Shown: piece by piece, positions 63,791 to 64,000 of the stretch
How the letters are laid out: every line of letters begins with the position of its first letter
Numbering within the stretch: the first letter of the stretch is position 1
Source of the DNA: Acomys russatus
Lineage: Eukaryota > Chordata > Mammalia > Rodentia > Muridae
DNA: 64,000 bases
Direction: 5' to 3'
NCBI RefSeq assembly: GCF_903995435.1
Contig: NC_067145.1
Coordinates: 24,736,352 to 24,800,351 of the forward strand
Made by a program: the position numbers and the translations under genes
Notes under the pieces: model-generated
The model's database searches: none
The model's input: only the letters and a program-made list of their open reading frames with translations
Told to the model about the DNA's origin: nothing

Positions 63791-64000
63791 TAGTCCCCTG
63801 TTCAGATCTAGTCAATGGACAGCTCATTCTCCACAATTGTGGGGAGAGCAGGGACTGCCTCTGACATGAACTCTGGTGCCCCCAATTTGATCACTTCCCC
63901 TTGGTGGGGAGGCCTGGAAGCACACAGAGGAAGGGGAAGCAGGCTATCTAGATGCAAGCTGATAGGCTGTGGTTATATGGTGGGGGAGGAGGTCCCCTTC
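63791..64000 (+). mobile_element. L1 3' UTR, running off the window
   Basis: Sense L1 3' UTR beginning at about ctgttcagatctagtcaatg, then gacagctcattctccacaat, tgatcacttccccttggtgg and a G-rich end at the border. It resembles the L1 at 40388-40660. Its poly(A) end lies outside. Confidence 0.75.

Larger units (their letters stand above)
57496..64000 (+). other. Ctnnd2: Large Ctnnd2 intron (5' part)
   Basis: Starts at GTAGGT and runs off the window. The next expected exon, opening with the Arg-Pro-Ser segment, was not found. Repeats inside are listed separately. Confidence 0.75.

Overview
The window is mammalian nuclear DNA from a murine-type rodent. It is dense in rodent retrotransposons: B1, B2/B3, B4 and ID SINEs, murine L1 and Lx 3' ends, and MaLR LTRs. 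It also has long dinucleotide and trinucleotide microsatellites, and the only convincing coding sequence is two short exons with good splice sites. I cannot name the species. Two L1 tails are nearly identical to each other and resemble mouse or rat young L1. The lack of abundant young ID elements argues mildly against rat.

The one gene is Ctnnd2 (delta-catenin, NPRAP) on the + strand. A 35-nt exon (56765-56799) and a 117-nt exon (57379-57495) encode adjoining pieces of the N-terminal region, read in one frame across a 579-nt intron. The 35-nt exon starts inside a codon, so an upstream coding exon lies before base 1. The 117-nt exon ends inside a codon, so the next one lies after base 64000. 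Bases 1-56764 and 57496-64000 are therefore best read as parts of two large introns, as expected for this very long gene.

Layout: 1-5.4 kb has two nearly identical young L1 3' ends, one carrying a 5' inversion, plus a B3 and a B1. 8.2-9.35 kb holds a 90-bp direct repeat with an exact 1000-bp offset. 11.9-13.5 and 34.8-36.4 kb are inverted copies of one ~1.6-kb dispersed element I could not name. 15-26.3 kb has SINEs, Lx 3' ends, a MIR, an L1 reverse-transcriptase scrap and a decayed 5S rRNA pseudogene. 26.6-31.6 kb has MaLR-type LTRs. 37-43.7 kb is L1-rich. 43.7-51 kb is mostly single-copy, with two B1s and one candidate regulatory block. 51.3-56.2 kb has another inverted L1, a 104-bp AAT microsatellite and an old LTR. 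56.7-57.5 kb is the exon pair, with a URR1 DNA transposon in the small intron. The rest is intron with SINEs, an Lx end and an L1 running off the window edge.

I see no operon-like or novel gene system. The points most worth following are the recurring L1 inversion breakpoints, the young L1 pair, the 1000-bp-offset repeat, a 51-bp B2-derived mini-SINE with target-site duplications, the 5S pseudogene and a few candidate conserved intronic blocks. Family names for repeats come from recognition by eye, without a library search.
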